This document shows, piece by piece, positions 42,925-56,560 of a DNA stretch of 64,000 nucleotides (positions are counted from its first letter, which is position 1; each line of letters opens with the position of its first letter). A program made the position numbers and the translations under genes. Below the pieces are notes generated by a model that had not been told where the DNA came from, did no database searches, and saw nothing but the letters and a program-made list of their open reading frames with translations. The DNA is from Saururus chinensis (lineage: Eukaryota > Streptophyta > Magnoliopsida > Piperales > Saururaceae): contig CP141150.1 of NCBI GenBank assembly GCA_035235625.1, positions 30,086,756 to 30,150,755 on the forward strand. Reading direction: 5' to 3'.

Positions 42925-45616
42925 AAATGATTTTGTTAAATTTAAGTTTGATGGTGCAATATATACTGAGAAGTGCAACTCAGGTCTATCAAACTGTAGG
43001 GAAGTTTGTGTTCAATTAACTTCATATTTCTTTTCTTCACAAATATAGTACATAGTTTCCACCAGCAGTGGAATTTGAAGCTTAGGTTTAAAGCTTTTTA
43101 AAAACTCGTCCTTGAGCAACTCAGGTAACTGGTTTTTTTGAAGAACACACGTTATAATCTGGAACTGTTCTATACATGTGATCTGCCAATGGAATAAGAC
43201 ACTCCAATAGTTATAACGTGTTAATTTTGTACAGGAAATGGCAGTAAGATGCAACAACTGAATTGATGGCGTAAGTTGGCTGAAGTATGTTAAATTGGTC
43301 CGTTTCTCTTTTAAAATCTATTTGCAATGACATTGTTACTGTAGAATCAGAGCCCATGTGTTTGCTTTGATCCACTCGAAGGCCAGCTGACTGAGAAATG
43401 GGTTTAGTCCCAAAGGATTTGACAAGGGCAACTGCATGTGCACACCTTCGTTATTTCTGTCCTCTTGGAAGCAACTTTGGCCTTTTGTTTGGTACCATAT
43501 CAAGGAAATGAAATATCTTCCAAGTGACCATGACATACTAGAGCTCCTGAAAGGAAAGACGCTGCATATACAAAATAAGCAGCCCTACTTAATGTAAAAA
43601 TCGTTCTTGTCTTTTTTTAGATTATAAATCTTAATGTCACAATGCAGAGACAGACTGACTTTATACTTTAGTGAACGAGACGAAGAGACTTTAGTGAACC
43701 CCTGTAGGAAGGGCAATCTCTGCAAAAAATAGTCAATTAGTCAATTGTAAAGTGCAAATCCAGTGAAGCATAGAGTTTTGTCTACAACTGAATTCTCCAG
43801 CATTATGATCTTTTTTCAACTTAGAGCCCAACTAACTACAATTTTATTTTAAAAGGTTGAATAAGCAGTTGGGCAAGTATGGTCATAACAAATGATAAAC
43901 TTCAAGCTCATTTTTTTATACACCTAGTTAGAATAGCTATTCATATTGGTCAATATTACCAAATCTTGTCAAGTCAAAATCATAATGGGCATTACTGCCG
44001 AAATATTGTGTGTTTAAAAACAACCTAAAGAAGCAGTTGGTACACACATTACATCGAGCACCTGGTACACACATCTAAATATCGAAACTTGGTGTAATTA
44101 AACGGATTCCCCAGAACATACGGCCGATAAGGATCAAGGTGCAAGAAAGGCTCCAAATAATGACAAAATAATAAGGATAGATAGAAGTCAGATCATACAT
44201 GCAATCCTACCAACTAGCACACTATAAAAAATTTACCAAGACCCAAATTGATACTTCTTTCCAATTTCACCTCCTTGTGGTCATTGCTGCTGCTGCTCCC
44301 GGTGACGCAGTAGCATTTGAGGCTGCAATGAGTGGGCAATTTTCTTGAGGGTCTTCTTGTTCAGCTAATTCTCTTCAATTTTGATGATAGAGTAGTTTTC
44401 CTGGAAATATATTCCAAACCGCATTCTATGACAAAAACCATGATTATGCTACATAGCTTCTATGTACTATGCTAAGACACTTATATAGCATGGTCAAGCT
44501 ATTTATCATGGAATCTCGGTCAGGCTAGATGTGTCCTTTGTGCCTTGGCAGAATTGTGCTAAGAATAATATGGGAGGAGGGGACGAACTTGAGTTAAACA
44601 GAAGAAGTTCAGCCACGGTCTTAGTAATAAGTCGAGATTTCGGTATGTTTTGGTAGGGGTTATTTCAAATTCGATCCATTGTATTTTGGAAAAATATTCA
44701 AAAAAGTTTTAAAGTGTAAAATGAGGAAGGAAGGGAAGGAGGAGAAAGAGAGAAGTAAAGGAAACAATAGATCCAAAAAAAGTACTTTGCCCAAAATAAA
44801 AAAATTAAAAATAACTTGTAAAAAATAGTATCCTACTTGGTCTATAAATGTACCAAGTTAACTTGTTTAAAATAAAATAAAAAACTTGAAAATAGGTTGC
44901 ACGAAATGTAAATTTCCTGAAATTTTGACAAAGTTATCAAAATTACGAAGATTCAATAAAATGGGCAAAACTTCGAGATAAATTTGGTGCAGGGCTGCAG
45001 GCCCATTTCACCAAAATTTTGCAAAGTTTTTACAGAATTTGTTACTATAGTAAGGGCCGGCCATGGGCAAGCGGAGCCTGACAAAGACATCCAAAGAGGA
45101 AGAGGTATTGGGTTAATTTCTAACCTTGCCTTTTCTTTTCCTTTCGTCATTTTCCCCTTTCAGGTTCCATTTTTGGTACCCTAATGCAAAAATTGGCAAC
45201 CTACTTTTAGAACTATTTTTTCTTGTTTTACAAAACAAATCAGAAAATATTCTGCATTTTCTTTCTAGACGGGAAACATTAGGAGATAAAGGAGTCACTT
45301 CCATGAAATTGTACCTAAGACTTTTTACTGAAAATAAAAGCATGATGTGTATAATCTTAGAAAAGAAAAATTAACCTAGTTATGTGTGAGCCCGAACTCA
45401 TATAAACGGCACTCTTCTTATAAAGTTGAAGATAGATAGTTAGTATTTATTAACAATAGTAATATTAATTACGCCCACCTATCTTGACACCACAAAATTT
45501 GTAGAGGTCCCCTAGTTGTGCGGAACCTATACATTATATTCACCCTTTATAGGGGCCCCGAAATGGAGAGAAAAAAAAACAGCACACCCTATGCCTTATA
45601 TTAATAATTTTATTTA
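42925..45616. other. Intergenic DNA, no gene supported
   Basis: Short frames occur (43012-43257, 43336-43536, 44953-45374) but none has a recognisable domain or repeat of family wording. On the minus strand near 44270-44360 the frame gives an Ala-rich peptide ending in AAAAMTTRR, which could be the end of a gene fragment; I cannot name it. Confidence 0.4.
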
Positions 45617-45760
45617 ACAAAAAACTTTGTTTCATATTAATTTTATTGTATACTTAAAAAAGAGTATTATAAGCATATTTTTCTTTCTATTAAAAATAAG
45701 TTTTACTATTCAATAAAAATTATTTTTAAAAAAATAAAACTATTAATATATAAAATTTTC
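45617..45760. mobile_element. Degraded Stowaway-type MITE
   Basis: The stretch gtatacttaaaaaagagtat and the following ttttactattcaataaaaatta match the interior of the MITE at 42604-42800. Ends are decayed. Confidence 0.5.
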
Positions 45761-48037
45761 TTCCATCCATTTCATGTATTCCCCTACCTATCCCCACTTT
45801 GCAAATCCTGTCTAGCCAGAGCGGACTCACCAACGACACGAACTTGATCCTACCCTCCAAAACGCCGACCATGCTCTTCCTTATCGAATCCATACCTCTC
45901 GTTCAGGCTCCGGTTCTCAATCAGGCTTACACCATGATCCATTCCCAACAAGCACCTATGGTAGCAGCATCAACAGTAGAGGTGGTAAAAAGCTCTTGTA
46001 CCCTCGCAAGAAACCCAAATGCAGATCGTGTCTGTATTTTCTGGGCCTATTACACCGTTGTACAAATGCTGCCAGAAGGAAGGAGACAGCCTGAATCGTC
46101 CCCTGCGGACTACTCTTTGATCCATTTTTTCTCTTCTGGGTGGCAGGTGTTGATAGTGCCGTTGATGCTGAAATTTTTTGTTCCTCTTTCTCTGGCGACA
46201 AAAGAATGTAATTCACCTTCAAAGATTAAAATAATATAAACATTATGTTCCCAGCTCATATCATCATTGTTTTAAAATCCAAACTCGAACTTGAATGTCA
46301 TCATCATCCAAAAAGCACGATACAAATAGTGCATAATTTGCCCTATTATAGTCATTCTTACTAATCAATTACTTGTACTTATTTACTTGGTATTAATTTC
46401 ATGCAATAAATATAGCACTGCTGGACATAGGATAGAGTTGAGCCCATCGAAGTTGAGAATGCCATGAAATAGGCTGAACGTCTTGAAATGGTTGGCTTGA
46501 GATTGCCAGAAGGCAATGAAGGCGATAGCCTCAGAGACAAGCTTGTCGCGGCAGAGACTATAGAAGTTTCGTCTCAGGAGGGCTTGCAGCGGTATGGGCA
46601 TTCGATTTTCACGTATTGTCTGAATATTGCCTTTGAATCTCCTTCCCAATCATATGCAAACCTATATTAAAAAGAGATGATTTTCTTCCAATACATTCAT
46701 ACAACTTGCTTGAGTTAGTGGGAATCGTGAGAGAACTCATCGTTAGAAGCATAGCCGGAATTGACATATGCATTAGGGAAGTATTTTTTATGCTCTCTAT
46801 TCACTATGAGCCGAGCTTAAGGAGCACATATGAAATATTTATTTTTAAAATTAATTACCATACGCTAACATATATTAGCATAAGTAGTAATTTACACTAA
46901 TATGTGTTAGTGTATGCATTGTCAATCTTGAAAATGAACTTTTCACATGTATTCCTTATACTAAGTTAATTATGAGAACAGTGCATAAAAACTGCATCGA
47001 GGAAAAAAATTCTCCGGATCCTTTGTCCTTGTATTGAGGTGAAGCTAAAATTGGGTGCCCCTTTAAAAAACAACTTGAAAACATGGGTGCCCTCGTAAGA
47101 ATAAAAACGGGCTGATTTTTCTAGAACTTGATAAAATTAGTCAAAATTTTGGGGGCCTATGCAAATTCCATGCATAGGCGGCCTAGTAATTAAAACACGA
47201 ATGATAAGATGTCTTTCCAAGGTGTTTGTGCTTGAGCCAATTAATTGTCCGTGAAGACAACGCTAATTAGTCACACTATGCAAATTGCTGTAACTTGTGT
47301 TCATTGGCTACTCTGCTTCAGTCTTATCGGTTGTATCTAATTCAAGTCCTGGCCCATATGACTCAAGACTGTAGTTAGCCAATGGACATGGACAGGTACT
47401 TCATATAAGAATGACCGCCCTTTGGCCCACAATGCTAGCGTCTCGTAGCGATGTGTGGATCCATGCTTAGGCAGGCATCCGGGGTTGGGCTGAAACATGC
47501 CGGTTTAGGACGGGGTGGAGCTGGGCCTTGGCATTAGCCCTAGCCCAACATTCTACTTTGAGGTCATAGCTTAAGGATGTTTCGAAAAGTTTGGCCTTAA
47601 GCAAGCTAGGGTCGGATTATGAGTTTTTTTATTTTATTGTTAATATTTTTTTTGAAAAAAATTAATTAAAAAGTATATGACCTTTGGGTAAGGTCTCACT
47701 AGTTGACCTCATAGGGCAAAATATTACATGCCTTTAGCTTTTGGGTAGGGTCTTTTGCAATCAACCATGATGACTTGCAAACTCAAAATCTCTTAAACTT
47801 TTATAAAAATTGAGAACCTCTTCTCTTCCTCCACTTTCCTGATCATTGTGGTATCCAAATTGATGAAAACAAACTTTGTTATACTTAGGGTCGGGCCAAA
47901 CTTGCCTAGGAGCTTTTTACCCCCCAACCCTAGCATGGTCTTATTTAAGAAAAACCTAAATTTTTTACACTAAACCTAGAAATTTTAGGCCCTTACCTAG
48001 ATTATCATAGGCCCAATAATGCCAGGCCAACGGGTCA
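45761..48037. other. Intergenic DNA, no gene supported
   Basis: Frames at 45799-46239 (plus) and 46383-46649 (minus) have no recognised domain. A MITE-like hairpin lies at 46859-46916. The rest is AT-rich with scattered stops. Confidence 0.4.
46859..46916. repeat. MITE-like hairpin, copy 2
   Basis: CATACGCTAACATATATTAG pairs with CACTAATATGTGTTAGTGTA (46895-46914) with a few mismatches. Flanks repeat the wording around 37297-37350 in degraded form. Confidence 0.5.
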
Positions 48038-49140
48038 TGTAGTAACCCGAAATTTTGAAAATTTTGAAAAATAGAACTTTTGATCCCATAAACGAGCTTT
48101 GGTCCCATTAGAGTTTTTGGCCCAATAGCTATTTTTCTTAAATTTGAATACATCAAAATTATAGGCTACGACCTCGAGGAATGTGTTATAGGTGGACCCA
48201 ACTCTAAAATTACAACATAAAATACCATTGTAGGTCTTCTTTTGTAGGGCTTATTGATGCGAGTCTAACAATACTAAAAACACGTGAATCCGAGCTCGAG
48301 ATAGGGAGTTATGAACCTTTGAAAAAAAAATTTAAAAAAAGAAAAAAATATATGAAATGACGGCAGCAGCTGATGCTAGGGCCAGGGAATGGTGTCAATG
48401 AATGACACAAGCATGCTGGTGCCAGCAACATGGCTAGCCATGCGCAATGGCTGACCATGCGTGGCCATTCCAGTGCACAAGGCACTCGTCTTGAGCCCCT
48501 GCCCCACTTTATAAAGGGGGTGGCTTTTCCTTTGTTTTCACACATCTTTAGGCATTCTTTTCTCCGTTTCAGAGCTATTTCTAACCCATTTTAACCTATT
48601 CAAAAGGCAAACATAGCTGAAATAAGAATATTCTACATTGTGGGTGGGTTACTTTTATGAGATAACCAACCTATAGAGGGAACGTCCTAGAGCAATGGCA
48701 GGTTCTACCCGCCCCAGGCCATAAAGAGAGAAAAGTCATGGGTTGGGGGAAAGTTATGCCCATCGCTTCCAAAGGTGGAAGGAGAAATCATCACAAAGCA
48801 AGGGGAGGTTCTACCTGCCACTTTCGAGCCTAAAATTATAAATCGCTATGGGTAAGAGGAGGCTTTGTTTGCCGCCTCCAAACCTCTTTGAGAGGTCCTT
48901 TTTGGAAAAGGAGGTTTTGTCCACTGTTGCTCCCGAAAAATCTAAAGAGCATGAGTAAGTGGTCTTATCTTTTAATTTTGTACTACGACTAGGCCCATGT
49001 CTCCAAAGATTCTCTGTAATATGGTCTAATCATTTAGATTATGAACCTAATACTATCAAGGAATCCTATGATGCAATGTTCTTTGAACACATCTTTCATA
49101 TTAAGATAAAAAGTAAAGTGGTTGTGCATAATTGAGAAAC
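48038..49140 (+). repeat. LTR-like repeat (start TGTAGTAACCCG)
   Basis: The start TGTAGTAACCCGAAATTTTG resembles the openings of other LTRs in this window. A TATAAAG box (48510-48516) and a leader with ttttaacctattcaaaaggc wording lie at the expected distances. A degenerate aggttctacccgcc series follows (48690-48930), similar to that in the 2.0-kb solo LTR. The right border is unclear; the copia remnant begins near 49150. Confidence 0.5.
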
Positions 49141-49149
49141 ATCGTCACC

Positions 49150-50760
49150 AAGTCCTAGGGTAAAAAAATGATGAAACTAAACTTAGGAGAAGTAAAATAC
49201 TAGAGAAAACCATTGGGGATGATTTCTACTCCGTGTTGGTGGGAGATGACCCTATGACTTATAATGAGGCTATGATAATTAATGATGCACCTCTTTGGAA
49301 AGAGATTGTAGAAAGTGATAAAGACTCTATACTTGCGCAAGAGACATGGATCTTAACTAATCTACTACCTGGGTGCAAACCCATTTGGCACAAGTAAATA
49401 TTTAAAAAGAAATTGAATCTGGATAAGTCTATTAAAAAGTACAAAGTAAGATTAGTTATCAAAGGCTAAAAGTCAAAATGAAGGTGTAGATTACCTTGAC
49501 ACTTATTCTTTTGTGACTAGAATAACTATTATCAGAGTACTTTTAGCACTACTTGCTCATTACAACCTTGAGATTCACCAAATAGATGTCAAGATAACAT
49601 TTGTATATGGTGAATTAGAGGGAGATATGGATCAACCAAGGGATTTGTAGTGTCCGGTCAAAAGAAGAAAGTGTGTAAGTTCATTAGATCATTATATGGT
49701 CTAAAACAAGCTCACAAACAATGACATGAGAAATTCAACTCTATTATTCTTTTTGATAGTTTTGTTGTAGATAAATGTCTTTATTGGAAAAACGTTTGCA
49801 ATGCTCATATATTATCTTATGCCAATATGTTTATGACATTCTTCTTTTTGGCAATGATAATGGTAAAATCATGCAAAGCCAAAAAAATTTAAAATAACAA
49901 TTTTGATATGAAAGATCTTGGAGTTGCAAATGTTTATAGGTCTCTTAGAAGGCTTAATGTTGAATCTATCACATTATATGGAGAAGATTTTGATGAAGTC
50001 CAACTACTTCAACAAACAAGCATGTAAGTACCTCATATGACTCTACTGTTAAACTAAAGAAGAATTGTAATGATAATGTATCTAAGAACAAGTACCCCCA
50101 AATTATAGGAAGTTTGAATTATTTAACAAACTGGAGTAGACTAGATATTTCCTATGTTGTGGTGAGGTTGAATAAGTATATCACCAAAACCTAGATAAAT
50201 CTCATTGGATTGCCATAGAAAATGTACTTAGATATCTGAAAGGTATTCTCTTATGGGATATGTCACAATAGGTTTCCTCCTGTAATTGAAGGTTACAATG
50301 ATTTAAACTTGATTTTAGATTCTAAGGATATCAAGGCAATTAGTAATATTTATTCACATTGGGTGGTGGAGCAATCGCTTGGAAGTCAGACAAGTAGACT
50401 TTAATCACCAGGTCTACCATGGAGTCGAACATAATAACTCTTGATTTGGCTAGTGGAGAAGCTGAATGATTTAGGGATCTCTTGTTAGAATTACCCATGT
50501 TTAACAAGCTCATTTCAGATATTTTGATTCATGATGACAACCAAGCTACTATTGAAAAATTACACAACAAGATTTATAATGGGAAGTCCTCTAGGCATTT
50601 AGAACTCAAGAAGAAATCCTTGCACAAGTTGAACTTCAATAGACTTATTACTCTAAGGTATATATGGTCGGGTGATAACCTAGCTAATCATTTGACTAAA
50701 GGATTGTCAAGAAGACAAGTTCAACTTGCAATGAGGGGATGGGATTAAAGCCCATACCAT
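49150..50760 (+). pseudogene. Ty1/copia pol remnant (RT to RNase H), heavily decayed
   Basis: Translated pieces in several frames give copia blocks: GDDFYSVLVGDDP and LWKEIVESDKDS (49220-49340), GCKPIW and KYKVRLVIKG (49375-49470), SLYGLKQAHKQ (49690-49730), NFDMKDLGVANVY (about 49900), and at the end DNQATIEKLHNKIYNGKSS and YIWSGDNLANHLTKGLS (50530-50720). Only the last part (50482-50748) stays open. Many stops and frameshifts separate the blocks. In life it would encode RT/RNase H. The sequence continues at 54458 after a solo LTR. Confidence 0.85.
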
Positions 50761-50879
50761 GAGTTACTGTTAGGCAACCCAATCTACTTGAGCGGAGATC
50801 TCACAAAGTAGTTTCAATGGGAAAACAAGCTAACTAGTGACTAGAAGGAACACTTATTTTAGTGTTCTCCATCCTATGG

Positions 50880-53800
50880 TGTAATGTCCGGGAATTTTCT
50901 AAATTTCCGAAGTCGATCATGGGAAATTAGGGTGTAGGACCCCTTGATCTTCTATTAGGAATAACTTATTCATCAGTTGGAAGTGGTGGTTAAAACATAT
51001 ATGGATGGAAAATAGACGGAAAGAGATTTGAAACGCCACCAAAAACGTGCAAATCAGAGTCCGGATGAGAGAGATATGATTGTTCAAAGTTGAACATATC
51101 GTATAGGGTCCGTTTACCCAATTTAAATGTGCAACTAGGCCGTTTAAGTTGTTTTGTGGGCCCAATTATTTACTGTTCCGAAATTGGGTTTTTGGGGCCC
51201 AATTTCTCATGGGATTAGGAGCCTTAATCACATGCCTATAAAAAGAATTAATTAGGGCTTTTTGGGGGGTTGGCCGGAGATGAAAAGAGACAGAGTTGTC
51301 GGAATTTTTCGACGACCGGAGAAAGATCATGGCCTGTGACAGTTGAGGAAGAGGGAGCTCAAATATCCAGAGGCAGTGGATCAACAACAATCTGGCATGT
51401 AAGGTAGAATCACTCAAACATCATTTTAATTTAAATTAGAGGCACATATGGCGTATGAACCAATCCAATTAGCAAGAGCCGACCAGAAAATATTTGGCTG
51501 CCGGCCAGACCATTTATCCCGGTCAGCAGAGGGGCAAAGGTTGAGTCTTCGTCTTCTCTGTTGATCGGCCAGTAGGAGGTGGAGCCTCGCCGAAAGTTTG
51601 GATCGCAGCTTCGCCGCGCCCCTACTCCTTCTCGAGTTCTCTCTGAAATCACAGAGGAAAGAGGGTGCAGATATCACTGCCGGTGACGGACCTACAGCTG
51701 GACCAGGGGATTCTGAATCGCCGCTGGACGGCGAATTGAACGGCCCTGGTCCCATGGCTGAGTGAGGCGGCGGCCGCGGTGCAAATCGCCGGCAGAAGAA
51801 AAATCTGGCCACTTTGCAAACCGCTTGGCAGCCATCGTGCGCCGACGGGACTAGGTCCAACGGAACCGCCTTCCGGAGGCGATCTTATTGGCCAAGCCTG
51901 TCGGCTAACAGTGGCGGCCGGCGGTGGCTGCCAGAGGCCAGCAGGTGTTCCTGCTGGCCGGAACCGAAGAAGATGACCCGTCTTCGCTGGTCCAGACCCG
52001 ACTGGTCTGGGTCAACAATATAAATAAAAAGAGAAATAAAAGTGGGGGTTGAACTAGGTCCGATTCAAGGGTCTATACTTGTTTTAAAATTTTAGAAAAA
52101 TTACCCGTGGACTTTGAGAGAGATACGAGTGTCTTGACCAAGTTTCAGACCTGGGAAAAATCCTAGAGATGGTAAAATGATCTTTTTACCCTTATAGTTA
52201 AATTATCGTGTGAAAACCATTTACCCGACTTCGGGGCTCCGGTTCAGGGGCCTAAGAGTTGGTTTAAAAATCGAGAAAATTCTCAGTCATATTTAATGGG
52301 TAAATTAATTATAGATAAAATCTCATAGTGAGAAAAAAAATCTCAGTGAGTGGTTAATTGACCCTTTTGCCCTTACGATTTATCGTGAAACCGTTGAGTC
52401 AGCTTGGGTCGGTTCAAGGGGTTCATGACCCCGTCACATGCCAGAAAAATTACACAAAGTCCATGAAGGCCAGTAGTACCCTTGAGTTAAATTTTGGACT
52501 CATTGGATGTCATTAAGGCCTTAAACCAAATGATAGAAATATCATTTAAGCAAACCCGCCTACATTCATGAGAATGGAAGCGCGAGTCAGTTTGAGAGTG
52601 GAGCACCCTGGGAGGATTATGACTTAGAATAAATACAAGGGTAGTAAGATGACCAAATGACCCAAGGGAGGGTAGCATACCTTAAGTGGTAGAATTACCC
52701 TAACACCCTTAGGGGCAATATATTCTATTTTTGTCAAAACGGATGACCTAGTGAATCAAGAATTAGGGTACCCTATAAATGACTTCAAAAGGAAGGAGCA
52801 TGACCAATAATGTGACACGAAGATCTTGTCAGGTCGCAGTGTCATGAGAAATAAGGGGTAGAACCCTAATTTTCAGGTTTAAAGCAGCATATTTTACGTG
52901 TCTTCAACCAAGTACCACAATTGACTAGAGTATTAAATACATAACTCGTGCGATACGTTAGAAGTTATCTACCACTTGGGCTTGAATGCGCTGAGCCCTA
53001 GCCTTGCAAATGAGTGCAATGGGCATTCGTTATTATTTATGCACTTGTATATTTGCATGTTATTTATGTTGCTTAATCTACTGCATGCTTTTGTTATTGG
53101 TGTGTTAAGTTACATCAGTAATGTAAGGTTAATAAAGACTAATCAAGAGATATTGGTTATTGGTTTGTGAGGAGAACACCTAATCAAGATAATAACTAAA
53201 ATACCCTTCTTAGAGTTGGGACCAGTTCATGGAGTGAAAGGGACCCTGACATAGAATTTGACCTTAGTTAATGAACCGAGGGTGGTTATGGGATGTTCTC
53301 AGAGTCATAGCTCAGTGAATGAGCTATTTATTGGGTCAATTCACAAGGTAAAGTGGACCCAAATGGTTAAGCGAATACTTGACTGGATGGAAATAATTTG
53401 GTCTAAGTTTCAGATGTTTGGGGAGTCAATGGTCATAAAGACCTAAGGCTTCTATGGATTTATTAGTAATGTCTTATAAGACATTTTCTCCCATAGTTGG
53501 GATGCTGGAGATTGCGATATGCTTCTTCATCACCATGATAGTTTGGGTATTGACCATAGGGTAGCATCATGGAAGGCTTGTGCTTATTGTCAATTTGTGT
53601 CTATGAGCATAGTTGGGATCCTCTTCTCCAGATTCGTGGCAGACTATTGAGAGCCCTGGGGATTTGAGTCAAGCTGCTGTTAAGCAGTCTACTCCAAGGT
53701 TGGAGTATTTTGTTTTGAGATTTCTTGAAGGGAGAGTCATCTCTGAGTTATAGATTTTGTAATATTAATTATCAAATAAAGGATGTGAGATAATTAATAA

Positions 53801-54457
53801 CATTGTTTGATGTTGCTTGTTAATTAGACAAGTGGAACGGTTAAAGGACTTACTAAAATGTAGGTTAAAAATATCTAAGCATTGCATGTGTGATGCTATG
53901 CTTCTTAGGATAGAGTAGTTTCTAGGAAGAACTACATCTGGATCCGATCTTGTTGGAAACATTGAAGATATTGTCTGATGAGTACGTAGGCAACTAACAT
54001 CGGGTGATGTTGGCTCGATCCAAAAAATATTTATAAAACCTTTTGTCCTTTGGAAGCTCTTCTCCTGAAGACGGAGATGCTCCATTGTGGTTGTGGTTGT
54101 TGTTTGGTTTGCTTTGTTGTAGATTCTCCAAGCGATGATAAGTGAGACCAAGGCAGGCGAGCGCAAGAGGTTTCCGCATTTCTGCAACTCTGGTACGTAA
54201 GTGTACCTTAAGTATGAGAGTCAACTTGTTATTTATTTTCAGATGGGTGACAGACTTGTACTTAGATAGATGAGCTAGTCTATAAATTTTCAGACGTTAA
54301 ATAATATCATATGATTTGATATTCGTATTTGTGAACCCCAGTTATCATAACTTGGATATTTAATCGAAGGGTTTGTTTTGTATTTAAAGAAAATTTTTTT
54401 ATCACTACTTACCGTTCCTGCTATTTAAAAATACTTTTAAAAATCCGGGTCGTGACA
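50880..54457 (+). mobile_element. Solo LTR (family TGTAATRTCC, 3.58 kb) inserted in the copia remnant
   Basis: Ends are TGTAATGTCCGGG and CCGGGTCGTGACA. TATGG precedes it and ATGG follows, suggesting a 5-bp duplication that lost one base on the right. The copia 3' wording continues directly after it. The TATA box TATAAAA is at 51237-51243 and a GC-rich block spans 51470-52000. The fragments 1-1163 and 33520-33839 belong to the same family. Frames at 51426-52023 lie in the GC-rich block and look like chance. Confidence 0.8.
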
Positions 54458-54640
54458 ATGGTGCAAGTGCTATACTGCAAATAAAAGGTCAACTATTGTT
54501 TTAATAAGATCAAGGCCGTAAAGATAGGGTATAGCATTACAAAAACCCTCAGAGATTCTCACCTATATGAGTGTTACTTTGGCTGAAAGTTGATGAGGGT
54601 CCTAGACTAATTCTCTAGAAGGTGCACTCATGAAAACAAG
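54458..54640 (+). repeat. 3' non-coding remnant of the copia element
   Basis: The sequence atggtgcaagtgctatactg and later cacctatatgagtgttactt and ggctgaaagttgatgagggt has the wording commonly found after the stop codon and in the 3' region of copia elements. It continues the remnant cut by the solo LTR. Confidence 0.5.
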
Positions 54641-55316
54641 ATATTTACGTAGGGCCATAATGCGCCACCCTAATATTTACGTAGTGACTAGATAGAAGGT
54701 TCGACTCGAAGCTTGGCTCAAACTTGACTCGATTTGTTATATATCACTTTTTACTTATTATACCTATATTATATAAATTTCGTAACTTTTACCTTTCATG
54801 TATCCATAATATTTTATAAAATATATATACTATATATACATTAATATATGATATATGATATACTATATAATATGATATATAATACCTATATTATACTATT
54901 ATATTTCAAACAAATATAAATCCTACTACTAATAAAATTGAGAATGTAGGTATGATATAAATATAAATACTACATTTAATTATTCTAATCCTAACAAATA
55001 TAAATATGTAATTCTACTTGCAAATAAATATTCTTAATTCAACCAATCATATTAGTTTAGAATTAGAAATTTAGTGAACTATATCTAGATTTTGCCTATA
55101 AATATATCCAGTGAACCAAGTCTAGATTTTACTGTTGAATTCCAATTATGTTGATTTTTCTTTTTACAGGCAATCTACTTACCATGAAATATGTTATTAT
55201 TGAGGTCCAAATAATTCTCTTATCATTAACTTTTTTATACTCACTAGAATAATTAAATATGAAATATGTGAATAAGAGTTGTCATAACTTTGGTGACTAG
55301 TTCAGTTTTTTGTGGC
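54641..55316. other. AT-rich intergenic DNA
   Basis: No gene. Near 54690-54740 a ggttcgactcgaagcttgg stretch resembles the ends of a widespread plant repeat with GAGCTCGAG-type wording that recurs at 56780-56970 and 61000-61080. Confidence 0.4.
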
Positions 55317-55329
55317 TTATTATATGAGA

Positions 55330-56547
55330 AATTTTATATAAATATCAAAATAACAGAGAGAGAGAGAAATATTTACCGATATGGTGTTTTTTTTCTCTTA
55401 CTAGGCACTGACACATGTGTGGTTTTTTTTAAAATTTTTTTTCATAATTTCATCCTTTAGAAGGATGAGATGAGTACACTTAAATTAATACAATGTACTA
55501 ACTTTGTCATTCCAAATGACGAAATTAATAATGAACTGATTTTTTTTCTCTTTTCTCTCTCCCCTCGCTATTCACACTCTCTCTCCTCTCTCTCTCTCCT
55601 CTTTCTTTCTATTCTCTTTCTCTCCTCTCTCTCCTCTCTTCTAAAGGACAAAATCATGAAAAATTTTAAAAAAAAATTAATTTCGTCATTCATAAATACA
55701 ATATATTTTATTTTAAATTTAATATTTTAATATATAATATATAAATAAGAAAAAAATAAATTAAAATTTTCTACTTTCTCCCCACTTCTTAGAGTTAGGG
55801 CTTACGTTATGCACATGGGAGAGAGATAGGGAGAGAGAAAGAGAAAGAAGAGTGGATGAAGAGAAGAGAAAGTGTAGAGAGAGAGTGAAAAGAGAGAATA
55901 AGAGAGATAGCCAAAAGAGAGAGAGGAGAGAGATTGAATAGAAATACAAAGAAGAGAGAGTGTGTGAAGAGAGAGAAGAAGAGAGATAGCCGAAAGAAAG
56001 AGTGAGTGAATAGAGAGAGAGGAGAGAGCGAATAGAGAGAGAGAGAGAGGAGAGAGAAGAAGAGAGATAGTCGAAAGAAAGAGAGAGTGAATAGAGAGAG
56101 AGGAGAGAGGATAGAGGAGAGAGCAAATAGAGAGAGTGAATAGAGAGAGTGTGTGAAGGGAGAAAGAGAGAGGAGAGAGAGTGTGTGAAGGGAGAAAGAG
56201 AGAGGAGAGAGAGTGAGAATGAGAATGAGAATGAAGAGAGAGTATAGAGGAGAAAGAGAAGAGATGACAAAATTATTTCATTATTGATTTCATCATTCTA
56301 AATGACAAAATCAGTACATTGCACTAATTTCATCTTTTAAAGGGACAAAATTAGTATATTATATTGATTTCGTCATTTAAATGACAAAATGAGTACATTA
56401 TATTGAATTTTTTCTCTATAAAAATAAAATTATAAAAATAATTAAAAAAATCATGCAGGCGTTAGAAAAAAAAGGAACATCATATTGGTAAATATTTTTT
56501 TCTATGTTATTTTTGTAATTTTTTTAATATTATTTATATAATTATAT
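55330..56547. mobile_element. Non-autonomous MULE-like element with a purine-rich core
   Basis: Direct repeats TTATTATATGAGA (55317-55329, 56548-56560) flank long, imperfect terminal inverted repeats of at least 60 bp: the left aaatatttaccgatatggtg mirrors the right catcatattggtaaatattt. A 9-bp part of the direct repeat would fit a MULE duplication. The centre holds a CT-rich tract (55547-55640) and a long GA-rich tract (55815-56270). Repeated atttcgtcatttaaatgac units lie near the right arm. No transposase is present. Confidence 0.65.
55815..56270. repeat. GA-rich low-complexity tract
   Basis: About 450 bp consist mostly of gagagag with sparse T and C. The long minus-strand frame here (55761-56270, Leu/Ser-rich) is a product of the repeat. 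Confidence 0.9.
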
Positions 56548-56560
56548 TTATTATATGAGA

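Noticed and set aside
45799..46239. 146-residue frame
   Set aside because: No recognisable domain, no repeat family wording and no splice context. An antisense frame of similar length exists. Not supported as a gene.
51426..52023. Overlapping frames of 60-144 residues in the solo LTR
   Set aside because: They lie in the GC-rich promoter-side block of a solo LTR and occur on both strands.
55761..56270. 169-residue Leu/Ser-rich minus-strand frame
   Set aside because: It is the translation of a GA/CT low-complexity tract.
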